Shown: piece by piece, positions 16,549-24,166 of the stretch
Layout of the letters: every line of letters begins with the position of its first letter
Numbering within the stretch: the first letter of the stretch is position 1
NCBI GenBank assembly: GCA_938005745.1
Contig: CALLMM010000032.1
Location: 1 to 64,000, forward strand
Source: an uncultured Chthonomonadales bacterium
Lineage (GTDB): Bacteria > Armatimonadota > Chthonomonadetes > Chthonomonadales > CAJBBX01
DNA: 64,000 bases
Direction: 5' to 3'
Position numbers and translations under genes: made by a program
Notes under the pieces: generated by a model
Told to the model about the DNA's origin: nothing
The model's input: only the letters and a program-made list of their open reading frames with translations
The model's database searches: none

Positions 16549-19068
16549 ATGGGCGGAGATAGAGAGCAGCAACCGGGCGGCACGGGTGTAAAGGAGAGAG
16601 CCCCGGCTGCCATCATGAGTCGCCCCTTCAGTCTGCGATACCGGGAGGCGGAGTATCTTCCTCCCTACGACCGCGAGGTCGGAAACATAGATCCGCCGAA
16701 TACGCGCAGAGTCTACGATCCGAACCGGGGCGGAGGAGACCCGCGTGACGGAGGCTATCATAACGATCCGCTTCCCCCTGCATGGATCGCCATCCGGACC
16801 AAGATGGTTAAGAACCGATGGATCTACATCTTTCAGAAGCTGGGAGATAAGATCACCTGGTATGCGGAGTATCGGGCGACCGGCACGGGAAGCTATCAGC
16901 CTGTGGACATGCAGAAGGCGCGCGGAAAAGAGCGCTACGCACGCCCGGAGCCGTCGAAAGATTCCGCTCTGGCGTTGATCCTCCCCCATACCATCAACGG
17001 AAAGCGCGCCTACTATGCCTTCTACATCAGCGGCACGCGCCTGGCGTTGCAGAGTATCAGGAAGCTGGAGACGGAGGAGTACTGGAGACTGCTGCGCGCT
17101 GTGGACCTGAGCGATCCCGATCTGTTCGGTATGGACAACACGCAGGGCAGGGGCTTTGACCCGAAACCGGATCAGCAGGCTGCGCTGGATATCTTCGACT
17201 TCGTCACGGTGGACGACCATCTTCAGTACGGTATCAGCCTGAATCGCGTGATGCAGCAGCTTCGGGACCGCGCGGTAAGCTGGGTCACAGTCACTACCGA
17301 CTTGAAGGACAGAACGCAGATACAGCGCACGCAGAACCGTCTCAAGAAGAAGGTTCTGGCGGAGGCGATCACTGCTATCATGGCGCATGACAGCGGGGAT
17401 AAGCTCAGTCTGAAGGATGAGTTCTCCCAGAACGGAGAACTGCTGATGCGCCGATTCCTAAGCGACTATGACACAAAGCTGACACAGAAGCTGAAGGATG
17501 TAGATCTCGCTGCCCGCGATCTCGCCGCATGGATGGACTCAAAGATCATGAAGTTTGTGAACGAGACCTACACCATCCTGGAGGATGTGGATATTATTCC
17601 CTTTCAAACGGACGAGTTCCCCTCCTTTCTGGCTGCCTGCTCTCAGTGCCTGGATCGCCTGTCGGAGACCGGTCCTGGCAAAGTCTTCCTGCAGAAAATC
17701 CTGCAGGATAAGACCTATTTCCTGCATCCGTTTCTACAGGAGGATGCTCAGCCCTCCGGACCCAAATTTCAGGCATGGCGCAAGGGGTATGCCGCCGGAT
17801 TTGCCATCTGGAAAGAGCTGCTGATGGTTGCGTTGGAGGAGCGAAGGGGAGGCGGACCGGCAGTCGAGAGGCTGACAAAGTCCATCAACAATCTGGCGCG
17901 GGTTCCGCTGTTCAAGATCGAGTTCCGGACGCAGACCCATCTGGTGAGCATAGAGGAGGGAGTGAGGGTCGGTCGCAACGGACGACCGACAAAGATCCGC
18001 TATACGGAGATAAGCTATCAGCCGGAGGGATGGCGGAACTGGATCACCGCCGATAGGTTCACCGATTTTCTGACCCGCGTTTCGGCGGTGGTGGAGGTGA
18101 TCAATCTGGGGCTGGCGCTAGAGTCGCTGCTAGAGGCAACCGGCTCAGAGGATAAGATATGGGCGGCTGTCGGGCTGGTAGGCTCCGCTCTGGATACGGT
18201 CACCGCCCTCGGCGTGCTGCTGAAAATGAAGGAGATGACCCTGCGGAAGGTCTCGATGGTCTCCGCCGTGATAGACGCCGTGACGGCGGTGCGCGACGCC
18301 AGTTCCATGGTCCATCGGGGAGACTACAGCGCTGCCGTCGGCTACGGGATGGTGAGCGGCGGTTCCGCCCTGATTGCGATTGGCTGCGCGGTGGGCATCG
18401 CCGGCGCGCAGACCATGTGGGCGGGCGTGGGGATGGTTCTGGAGGTGGTCGGCGCGATACTGGTGGCTGCCGGCTGGCTGCTCTCCTGGCTGACCAGCGA
18501 ATCGGATCTGGAGGTCTTCGTCAAACACTGTGTATGGGGAGAGAACTACCGCTCAGGCAGCGGCTCGGAACCCTGGTCGGACGGCAGATTCGCCGACTGG
18601 AATGAGGACAAGCCGGGCGGACTGGATCGTCAGGTCAACGCCCTGCTCAATCTGACGGCGAGCTTTACACTCTTTGCGCGCAGCGATGACTACGGGAAAC
18701 TGGGCGTGCATCTGGGGCTGATGCAGCTGCGGTCGAAGCTGTATATCCGCTTCGATTCGGTCTTTAATAAGAGAGCGCATCAAGCCGAACTGATGGTGGA
18801 TTTCCAGAGCCGCACGATGAAGCAGATACGGGGCGACAGAGCCGACCTGAATCTGGTGGAGTTCGCCCCGGATGCCGTGAGCGTAAAGATCAGTCCCGAC
18901 CCGCGTTTTGAGATGCAGCAGCTTCAGAAGTGCGACTGTATGGTTCGGCTCGATCTGTATGGCGACGGTTCACACTGGATTCCGAGTTCCGGCGCATGGG
19001 TCCCCTTCCGGCTGCGCCGTCTCGGTGAGATGATCACGAAGGAGAGAGTGAAAAGCTCAAAGTATTAA
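16549..19068 (+). CDS. Large protein with central hydrophobic block, candidate pore-forming effector
   Basis: The 839-residue protein has a good ribosome site (AAGGAG) before ATG 16549 and no signal peptide. Residues ~1-500 are soluble and mixed, with a charged helical stretch around 270-340. Residues ~505-655 hold several hydrophobic helices rich in Gly, Ala and Val (VVEVINLGLALESLL, VGLVGSALDTVTALGVLL, GSALIAIGCAVGIAG, VLEVVGAILVAAGWLLSWL), directly followed by LEVFVKHCVWGENY. This mix recalls VasX-like and other injection-system membrane toxins. That likeness is from pattern memory, not a search. The C-terminal ~180 residues look beta-rich. Other explanations include a membrane-inserting structural protein. 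Confidence 0.6.
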   Translation: MGGDREQQPGGTGVKERAPAAIMSRPFSLRYREAEYLPPYDREVGNIDPPNTRRVYDPNRGGGDPRDGGYHNDPLPPAWIAIRTKMVKNRWIYIFQKLGDKITWYAEYRATGTGSYQPVDMQKARGKERYARPEPSKDSALALILPHTINGKRAYYAFYISGTRLALQSIRKLETEEYWRLLRAVDLSDPDLFGMDNTQGRGFDPKPDQQAALDIFDFVTVDDHLQYGISLNRVMQQLRDRAVSWVTVTTDLKDRTQIQRTQNRLKKKVLAEAITAIMAHDSGDKLSLKDEFSQNGELLMRRFLSDYDTKLTQKLKDVDLAARDLAAWMDSKIMKFVNETYTILEDVDIIPFQTDEFPSFLAACSQCLDRLSETGPGKVFLQKILQDKTYFLHPFLQEDAQPSGPKFQAWRKGYAAGFAIWKELLMVALEERRGGGPAVERLTKSINNLARVPLFKIEFRTQTHLVSIEEGVRVGRNGRPTKIRYTEISYQPEGWRNWITADRFTDFLTRVSAVVEVINLGLALESLLEATGSEDKIWAAVGLVGSALDTVTALGVLLKMKEMTLRKVSMVSAVIDAVTAVRDASSMVHRGDYSAAVGYGMVSGGSALIAIGCAVGIAGAQTMWAGVGMVLEVVGAILVAAGWLLSWLTSESDLEVFVKHCVWGENYRSGSGSEPWSDGRFADWNEDKPGGLDRQVNALLNLTASFTLFARSDDYGKLGVHLGLMQLRSKLYIRFDSVFNKRAHQAELMVDFQSRTMKQIRGDRADLNLVEFAPDAVSVKISPDPRFEMQQLQKCDCMVRLDLYGDGSHWIPSSGAWVPFRLRRLGEMITKERVKSSKY

Positions 19069-19115
19069 CGCTTTTCAGCGTCGAATACTTCAGCAAAGAT
19101 ACAGGAGTGATAACG

Positions 19116-19415
19116 ATGGAACCTTGTCATTCGGATACCGGCGGGGTCGGCTGGGTCTCCTCTTCCTGGGATCACTGGCCCATCGGCTGGCTGAACAGTC
19201 AGGGGCATCTGGCGGACGCCACTACGCTTCCGTTCTACCCGAATCACTTCTCACCCGCGGGTATGGACTTCTTTGCGCTTCCCAATGAGGAATCGGAGCG
19301 AGGAGTCTACTACTCGCTGATCGGCGTGGGAGGGGCGAATCTGGAGGAGGTTCGCAGGATCGCGCACAGCTGGCTGAGCGCCGGTCCCTCCGGCGTGGCG
19401 AACCCGACACCCTGA
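19116..19415 (+). CDS. Small tryptophan-rich hypothetical protein, last gene of the LysM cassette
   Basis: The 99-residue protein begins ATG 19116, with CAGGAG nine bases upstream and only 47 bases after the large gene. Its N-terminal half is unusually rich in Trp and aromatics (GWVSSSWDHWPIGWLNSQ), then HFSPAGMDFF, YYSLIGVGG and a C-terminal helix ending RRIAHSWL. It has no membrane segment. Its position directly after the large gene is where immunity proteins of effectors sit, but nothing in the residues confirms that role. Confidence 0.6.
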   Translation: MEPCHSDTGGVGWVSSSWDHWPIGWLNSQGHLADATTLPFYPNHFSPAGMDFFALPNEESERGVYYSLIGVGGANLEEVRRIAHSWLSAGPSGVANPTP

Positions 19416-19537
19416 AACGACTGCGCCGCCGCTAAACCCCTGTAGTGGGGAGAGAAGCTGAGATAGAGCGAAGCGCCATGAACTATCAAAAGCGCGTGCG
19501 CGCCGTGATTGCGTGACAGCCGGTTCCCTGACATCAA

Positions 19538-20539
19538 TCAGCTTACGGAACGGAACCACTCTTCGCGCAGGCGATAACTCTCCATCACCGCGACCGACTG
19601 CCGTGACTCCTTCAGATCGGGGGTCGGTCGCGCGCCGGCGCGAACCGCATCCAGAAACGCAGCGACCTCTCCATAAAACCCGTTCACCACAAAGCCCTCT
19701 CCGCCATTCACCGCTACCTCGCAGGGCGTGTCGAGAAGAGAGGCGTTTTTACGCAGATGCCGCAGACGTCCCGGATAATCGAGCGCGCCCCAGATCGGCA
19801 GATGAAGATGGAAGGTCTGATCGTCCGCCTGCACGGTGATCCGCTCGGCAGTCTCGCCCGCCGTCGGGCAGAACTGCAGATGACCCGTAACGCCGTTCTG
19901 AAAGAGCGCATCGAGCGCGACGTTGGCGACCCCCTTCCCGAGATGAGGAAGCGGCTGGTAGCGCAAGCGTATCTCGCGATAGTCGCTGCCAGCCAGAAAA
20001 CGCGCCGTGTCTATGCCGTGAATCGCCGTTGTGGAGAAGTCGGGATCGCTGCGTCCGACGCGCGTGAACTCTATGCGAAGATGCCGGACCGCGCCGGGAG
20101 CGACCTCCGTCTCCAGCAGCCTTCGCAGGCGCAGGATCAGCGGCATCGTCCGACGGTTGAACGCCGCCTGCGTCGGCGCGTCTGCGGCGTCCGCCGCGGC
20201 AATCATCCGGTCTATCTCCTCCACGCTCTGCCCGGGCGGCTTCTCCATCATCAGGGGAAACCCTCTCTCAAGCACACGACATGCCAGTTCGCAGGTCAAC
20301 TCCACCGGAGCGATCAGGCAGACGGCGTCCGGCTTCTCCCGCTCCAGCATGGCGGCGAAGTCGGTGTAGCTCCGTTGAAAGCCAAACCGCGCGCGAAACG
20401 TCTCCGCCCGCTCCGCGTTCAGGTCGCAGCAGGCTGCCAGAACCGTCTCCGGATGTTCGGCGGCATACTTCACATAAGAGGGACCGTGCGCCTGAGTCGC
20501 GATGCTGCCGCAGCCGATGGTACAGAGGGTAAAAGCCAT
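19538..20539 (-). CDS. Gfo/Idh/MocA family oxidoreductase
   Basis: The 333-residue protein starts with the dinucleotide-binding motif TIGCGSIATQAHGP and carries MEKPPGQSVEEIDRMI (the EKP motif with the catalytic-type Lys) at ~100. The C-terminal domain has RFLAGSDYREI and GHLQFCPTAGE. The family oxidises or reduces sugars, inositols and similar compounds with NAD(P). The frame is open far upstream through the aldo/keto reductase gene, but ATG 20539 fits the family N-terminus. It is divergent from the aldo/keto reductase at 20645, with 105 bases between for shared regulation. Confidence 0.92.
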   Translation of the reverse strand: MAFTLCTIGCGSIATQAHGPSYVKYAAEHPETVLAACCDLNAERAETFRARFGFQRSYTDFAAMLEREKPDAVCLIAPVELTCELACRVLERGFPLMMEKPPGQSVEEIDRMIAAADAADAPTQAAFNRRTMPLILRLRRLLETEVAPGAVRHLRIEFTRVGRSDPDFSTTAIHGIDTARFLAGSDYREIRLRYQPLPHLGKGVANVALDALFQNGVTGHLQFCPTAGETAERITVQADDQTFHLHLPIWGALDYPGRLRHLRKNASLLDTPCEVAVNGGEGFVVNGFYGEVAAFLDAVRAGARPTPDLKESRQSVAVMESYRLREEWFRSVS

Positions 20540-20644
20540 CTCGCTCTCTTTCGTGGAAGGAGGACGTACAGCCTTCCGGAGGACATCTCTCTGGTTCTGT
20601 AGAAAGACCCCGCAGTCCTTGTCGGAATCGGGAGGCAGGCGCGC

Positions 20645-21586
20645 ATGGAGTACAGATTTCTGGGACGCACCGAGCTGCGGGCGAGCGTGATGGGGTTGGG
20701 GTGCGGAGGGCACAGCCGTCTGGGGCTGGCGACCGGCAGGAGCGAAGAGAACGCGATCGCGGTGGTGCGCGACGCGCTCACGCTGGGAGTCAACCTGATA
20801 GATACGGCGGAAGCCTACGGAACCGAGACCGTCGTCGGCAGAGCGCTGAACGGAGTTTCGCGCGAATCGGTTATCCTCTCCACGAAGATTTCGCCGTCGC
20901 GAGAGGGGCAGGTCATCCCCGCCGCGCAGTTCCGGGAGCGCGCTGAAGCCTGTCTTCAGCGACTCCAGACGGACTATGTGGATATACTGCATCTGCACGG
21001 CGTCCCGGTGAAGTGCTACGACGAAGCCGTTTCCGAACTGGTTCCGGCGATGCAGCAGCTTCGCACGGAGGGCAAAATCCGCTTTCTCGGCATCACGGAA
21101 GCCTTCGCCTCCGATCCTCAGCACGCCATGCTGCAGCGCGCTCTGCAGGACGACTGCTGGGACGTGATGATGATCGGTTTCAACCTTCTGAACCAGTCCG
21201 CACGCGAGAGAGCGCTCCGCCACACGCAGGCGAAGGGGATCGGGACGCTCTGCATGTTCGCGGTTCGACGCGCCCTCAGCCGCCCTGAAGCGCTGAGCGA
21301 ACTGCTGCACGATCTTCACGCGCAGGGACTGCTGGAGGGAGAGGCTTTCGACCCGCAAAATCCGCTCAATATCTTCGGAGAGGATCACTCCGCCGCCGCG
21401 TTGACAGGCATCGCCTACCGCTTCTGCCGGGACGAGCCGGGACTGGATGTGATCCTTTCGGGAACCGGCGACCCGGCGCATCTGCAAGAGAATGCCGACG
21501 CGCTGCTGGGTCCGCCCCTTCCGGCGGAACAGGTCGAGGCATGGAAGCGCCTGTTTCGCTGCGTGGACAGCGTCTCCGGCAACTGA
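20645..21586 (+). CDS. Aldo/keto reductase
   Basis: The 313-residue TIM-barrel enzyme has MEYRFLGRTELRASVMGLGCGGHS at its start, NLIDTAEAYGTE (catalytic Asp and Tyr), STKISPS (Lys), and VDILHLHGVP. It reduces carbonyl groups on sugars or small aldehydes with NADPH. It has a GGAGG ribosome site. Its divergent pairing with a MocA oxidoreductase suggests both act in one sugar or inositol-like pathway. Confidence 0.92.
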   Translation: MEYRFLGRTELRASVMGLGCGGHSRLGLATGRSEENAIAVVRDALTLGVNLIDTAEAYGTETVVGRALNGVSRESVILSTKISPSREGQVIPAAQFRERAEACLQRLQTDYVDILHLHGVPVKCYDEAVSELVPAMQQLRTEGKIRFLGITEAFASDPQHAMLQRALQDDCWDVMMIGFNLLNQSARERALRHTQAKGIGTLCMFAVRRALSRPEALSELLHDLHAQGLLEGEAFDPQNPLNIFGEDHSAAALTGIAYRFCRDEPGLDVILSGTGDPAHLQENADALLGPPLPAEQVEAWKRLFRCVDSVSGN

Positions 21587-21657
21587 AAGCGCATGCGGCA
21601 GATGGCGGAATAGAACTATATGCTGTATAATGCTCTATCTGAATTCGGGAGGGAACC

Positions 21658-23046
21658 ATGAGCGAAAACAACGGCGTTCCGGAACGACCGCTGCCTGCCG
21701 TCTCGCGACCGGAGCAGCGCGCAGCAGCGGCGGCGCGCAGAGCCGCCTATCCCTATCGGTTTCCGCGCGACACGCGCAAGATGGGGGGCAAGTTTACGGT
21801 AGATGAGAATGCGCAGCGGCTGCTTCGCTGTTTCTACTTCACCCGTCGGATCGCGCAGGGGCTTGGCTCCTGGACGCTAGCCATTCCCGATTTTGAAGTG
21901 AAGATCGAAACAGGGCGGCATATCTTCTGGCACGCCGACGCCGCCTGCCGTCTGCGGGATCGGCTGCATCAGCAGGAGAAGCGACTGAGCGAGATAGACT
22001 CCCATCGGGATCCGGAGATTGACCTCTTCATTGAGGAGATGCTCTCGGCGGAGGACACGCCTGAACTGCTCACCGGCGTCCATCTGGTGGCGGGGCGCGC
22101 GCTGGCGACCGCTTTTCGCCATCACATAGACGATACCTGCCCGGTGGCGGACGCTCCGACCATCCGCGTCTTGCGGCAGATCCTGGCGGACTTCGAGCCG
22201 ATGCTGGAGTGGGCGGAGCAGGCGGTCGGGGCGTATATCGAAGGCGGGGTGGATGAGTCGCGGCTGGAGCAGTGGCGATGGCATCTGGAGCGTCTGCTGG
22301 CGCATATCGGCGGAATCTCGGGAGCCGAGGAGCGCACCCTGCGCCCGACCCCTCTGCGAACGGATGCAAAACCCTATCAACGGGGCGAGGTTCCCCGTCG
22401 CGATTCGCGCTTCGACTCCTTCTTCCATACGGGCGACTACAATCTGGCGGACGGCGAGGCGAGATACGCCCCGCACACCTATGACGATGAACGGCTGCGT
22501 TTTGTGCGGGCGCAGCGGGACGAGGTGGATGCGATCGAGGCGTTCGGAACCTTTCTGTGGGACATTCGTTTCAAAGACTTCCTCGCGGAGTACTATCTGG
22601 CTCGCATCACCTGGGATGAGGCGCGGCATACCGAAATCGGACACCGCACGATGCTCGCGCTCGGCTACGATCCCTTCGAACTTCCCAACCGCCTGACCAG
22701 CAGCACCTGTCGCGGTCCGATGCAGCCGGAGTATGCGATGGCGGAGATCAATCTGTTCGGCGAGATAGGCGTTCTGAAGACCATCAACGGACTGATCGAA
22801 GAGGCGCGCCGGCGCAACGACTATGTGGTGGCGCATATCAGCGACTATATACGCTCGGACGAGCGCACGCACGTCCGCAACGGGCAGCACATTATCCGGG
22901 TGATGACCGATCTGGGGATGCAGGAGCTTGAACTGCGGACACGGGAGCTTTTCACCGAGTGTCTGGTCAGTCTGGGAGCCGTCAAGCCCGACGGTGATCT
23001 GTTCACCCTGACGCGGGAGGATATCGAGCGTTTTATCGGCGAGTAA
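21658..23046 (+). CDS. Ferritin-like di-iron domain protein (DUF455-like), function unknown
   Basis: The 462-residue protein has two ExxH motifs, EARH (residues 321-324) and ERTH (402-405), set in long amphipathic helices. With Glu residues in AEYYLARITWDE and LFGEIGVLK this is the ligand pattern of a four-helix di-iron site. The N-terminal ~200 residues are another helical region (CFYFTRRIAQGLGSW). It is far longer than ferritin; the DUF455/MiaE-like oxygenase group is the closest I can name. A TATAAT at 21626-21631 lies ~27 bases before the start and GGGAGGG provides the ribosome site, but no good -35 box is seen. Confidence 0.65.
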   Translation: MSENNGVPERPLPAVSRPEQRAAAAARRAAYPYRFPRDTRKMGGKFTVDENAQRLLRCFYFTRRIAQGLGSWTLAIPDFEVKIETGRHIFWHADAACRLRDRLHQQEKRLSEIDSHRDPEIDLFIEEMLSAEDTPELLTGVHLVAGRALATAFRHHIDDTCPVADAPTIRVLRQILADFEPMLEWAEQAVGAYIEGGVDESRLEQWRWHLERLLAHIGGISGAEERTLRPTPLRTDAKPYQRGEVPRRDSRFDSFFHTGDYNLADGEARYAPHTYDDERLRFVRAQRDEVDAIEAFGTFLWDIRFKDFLAEYYLARITWDEARHTEIGHRTMLALGYDPFELPNRLTSSTCRGPMQPEYAMAEINLFGEIGVLKTINGLIEEARRRNDYVVAHISDYIRSDERTHVRNGQHIIRVMTDLGMQELELRTRELFTECLVSLGAVKPDGDLFTLTREDIERFIGE

Positions 23047-23078
23047 AGACACACCTTTTCACGCAGAAAGGACATATT

Positions 23079-23756
23079 GTGAACAACAGAACTATTCTGG
23101 GAGCCGTTGTATGCCTTGTTGTCGGCGCGCCCGTGATGGCGCAGACGCTCAAACAGACGCCGTTTGAGGATGGAACCGGAAGCATCGGACTGCCGCCCGA
23201 CTGGAAGATCACCAGCGTCTATCGGGGGAGCGTCACCTGCGTCGGTCCGAACGACTGCGGTCTGGCGTTGAAGATCCCATTTGTTATTGTGCGCCCGGAC
23301 AGCTCGACCCTCTCGCTGCCCGATACGCATAAGCTTCCCATCGCCTGGGCGAACGATCTCGCGACCGCGCTGCGGGAGGTGCTGAAGAAGAACGCCGGGG
23401 CGACGCTGAAGACGGTGCGCGCCTCAAGGACGGCGGACGTTTCGCCGGGAGTGCCCGCCTACTATCTGCTCTACACCTTTGAGCAGAAGGGGAAGTCCTT
23501 CACCGGGCTGGGCTACTTCGCGCCGCTCGACTACGGTCCCTCCAGTCCGACCTGGCAGCTCTACTCCTCGGCGGTCTTTGCGCCCAGCGACCAGTTTCCG
23601 AAGGTCGTCCGGACGATGCTGCAGATGTGGCAGTCGTGGCGTCCCAACGGGCGTCCGCCGCAGGAGGGCAGCAGCAGCGCGATCTTCGATAAGATCATCA
23701 AGGAGCGGATAGAGAAGTTCGACCAGATTCAGAAGATGTTCCGCGAACAGCTCTAA
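23079..23756 (+). CDS. Small secreted protein of unknown function
   Basis: The 225-residue protein begins GTG 23079 with AAAGGAC upstream. It has a short signal peptide (NNRTILGAVVCLVVGAPVMAQ, cleavage after ~residue 21). The mature part has IGLPPDWKI, two cysteines seven residues apart (TCVGPNDCG) that could form a disulfide, and a charged C-terminal helix (IFDKIIKERIEKFDQIQKMF). I do not recognise the family. It is 32 bases after the ferritin-like gene and likely co-transcribed. Confidence 0.75.
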   Translation: MNNRTILGAVVCLVVGAPVMAQTLKQTPFEDGTGSIGLPPDWKITSVYRGSVTCVGPNDCGLALKIPFVIVRPDSSTLSLPDTHKLPIAWANDLATALREVLKKNAGATLKTVRASRTADVSPGVPAYYLLYTFEQKGKSFTGLGYFAPLDYGPSSPTWQLYSSAVFAPSDQFPKVVRTMLQMWQSWRPNGRPPQEGSSSAIFDKIIKERIEKFDQIQKMFREQL

Positions 23757-23775
23757 CGGAGAGGCTCTGCATGGA

Positions 23776-23810
23776 GAAGACGGCGCGGGCAGGTCGCCCG
23801 CGCCGTCTTC
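23776..23810 (+). terminator. Long GC-rich hairpin, probable terminator
   Basis: A 15-bp perfect stem (GAAGACGGCGCGGGC at 23776-23790, GCCCGCGCCGTCTTC at 23796-23810) with a five-base loop lies 20 bases after the gene. There is no T tract. Confidence 0.7.
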
Positions 23811-23855
23811 TGCGAGAGTGCGTCCGTCACTCCTCAAAGACGATGCAGACCTTAG

Positions 23856-24121
23856 GATAACGGCTACTGGAGGCTCGACCCGCCGGAAGCGGTCCGTCTC
23901 TGGATCGCGCTCGATGACCCGACGAGACGCGGGCTGTCTGCGTGCCGCTGCCCGCAGGCAACGGGATATTCCACTACTGCCAGACCCTTCATATGACCAG
24001 ACCCAACACCAATTCGCGCCAGCGCCGCGACTGGGTGATGCCCTCTATGCCCGCCGACACCCGCCAGAACGGAGCGATCCTCGCGGATCGCCGGTTGCTG
24101 CGTGGCGCACCGTCGGTCTGA
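23856..24121 (+). pseudogene. Remnant of a phytanoyl-CoA dioxygenase-like gene, internally deleted and frameshifted
   Basis: Two PhyH-like segments lie in different frames. The first (from 23856) reads DNGYWRLDPPEAVRLWIALDDPTRR, the usual family stretch before the cofactor-binding core. The second (from ~23930 to a TGA at 24119-24121) reads VPLPAGNGIFHYCQTLHMTRP and then RQRRDWVMPSMPADT, matching the family C-terminus with its distal metal-ligand His. The ~40-80 residues normally between them are absent and the frame shifts at the join, near 23920-23935. A stop codon directly precedes the first segment, and the N-terminal half with the HxD motif is missing. This is distinct from the intact PhyH gene at 43114. 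Confidence 0.75.
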
Positions 24122-24166
24122 ACGCGCTGACCACACCGTGAGAAAAAGCTGCTGGGAGTCGGGTAA

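Noticed and set aside
20540-21487. N-terminal extension of the MocA oxidoreductase
   Set aside because: The frame is open through the aldo/keto reductase gene on the other strand, but the family N-terminus and start fit 20539.
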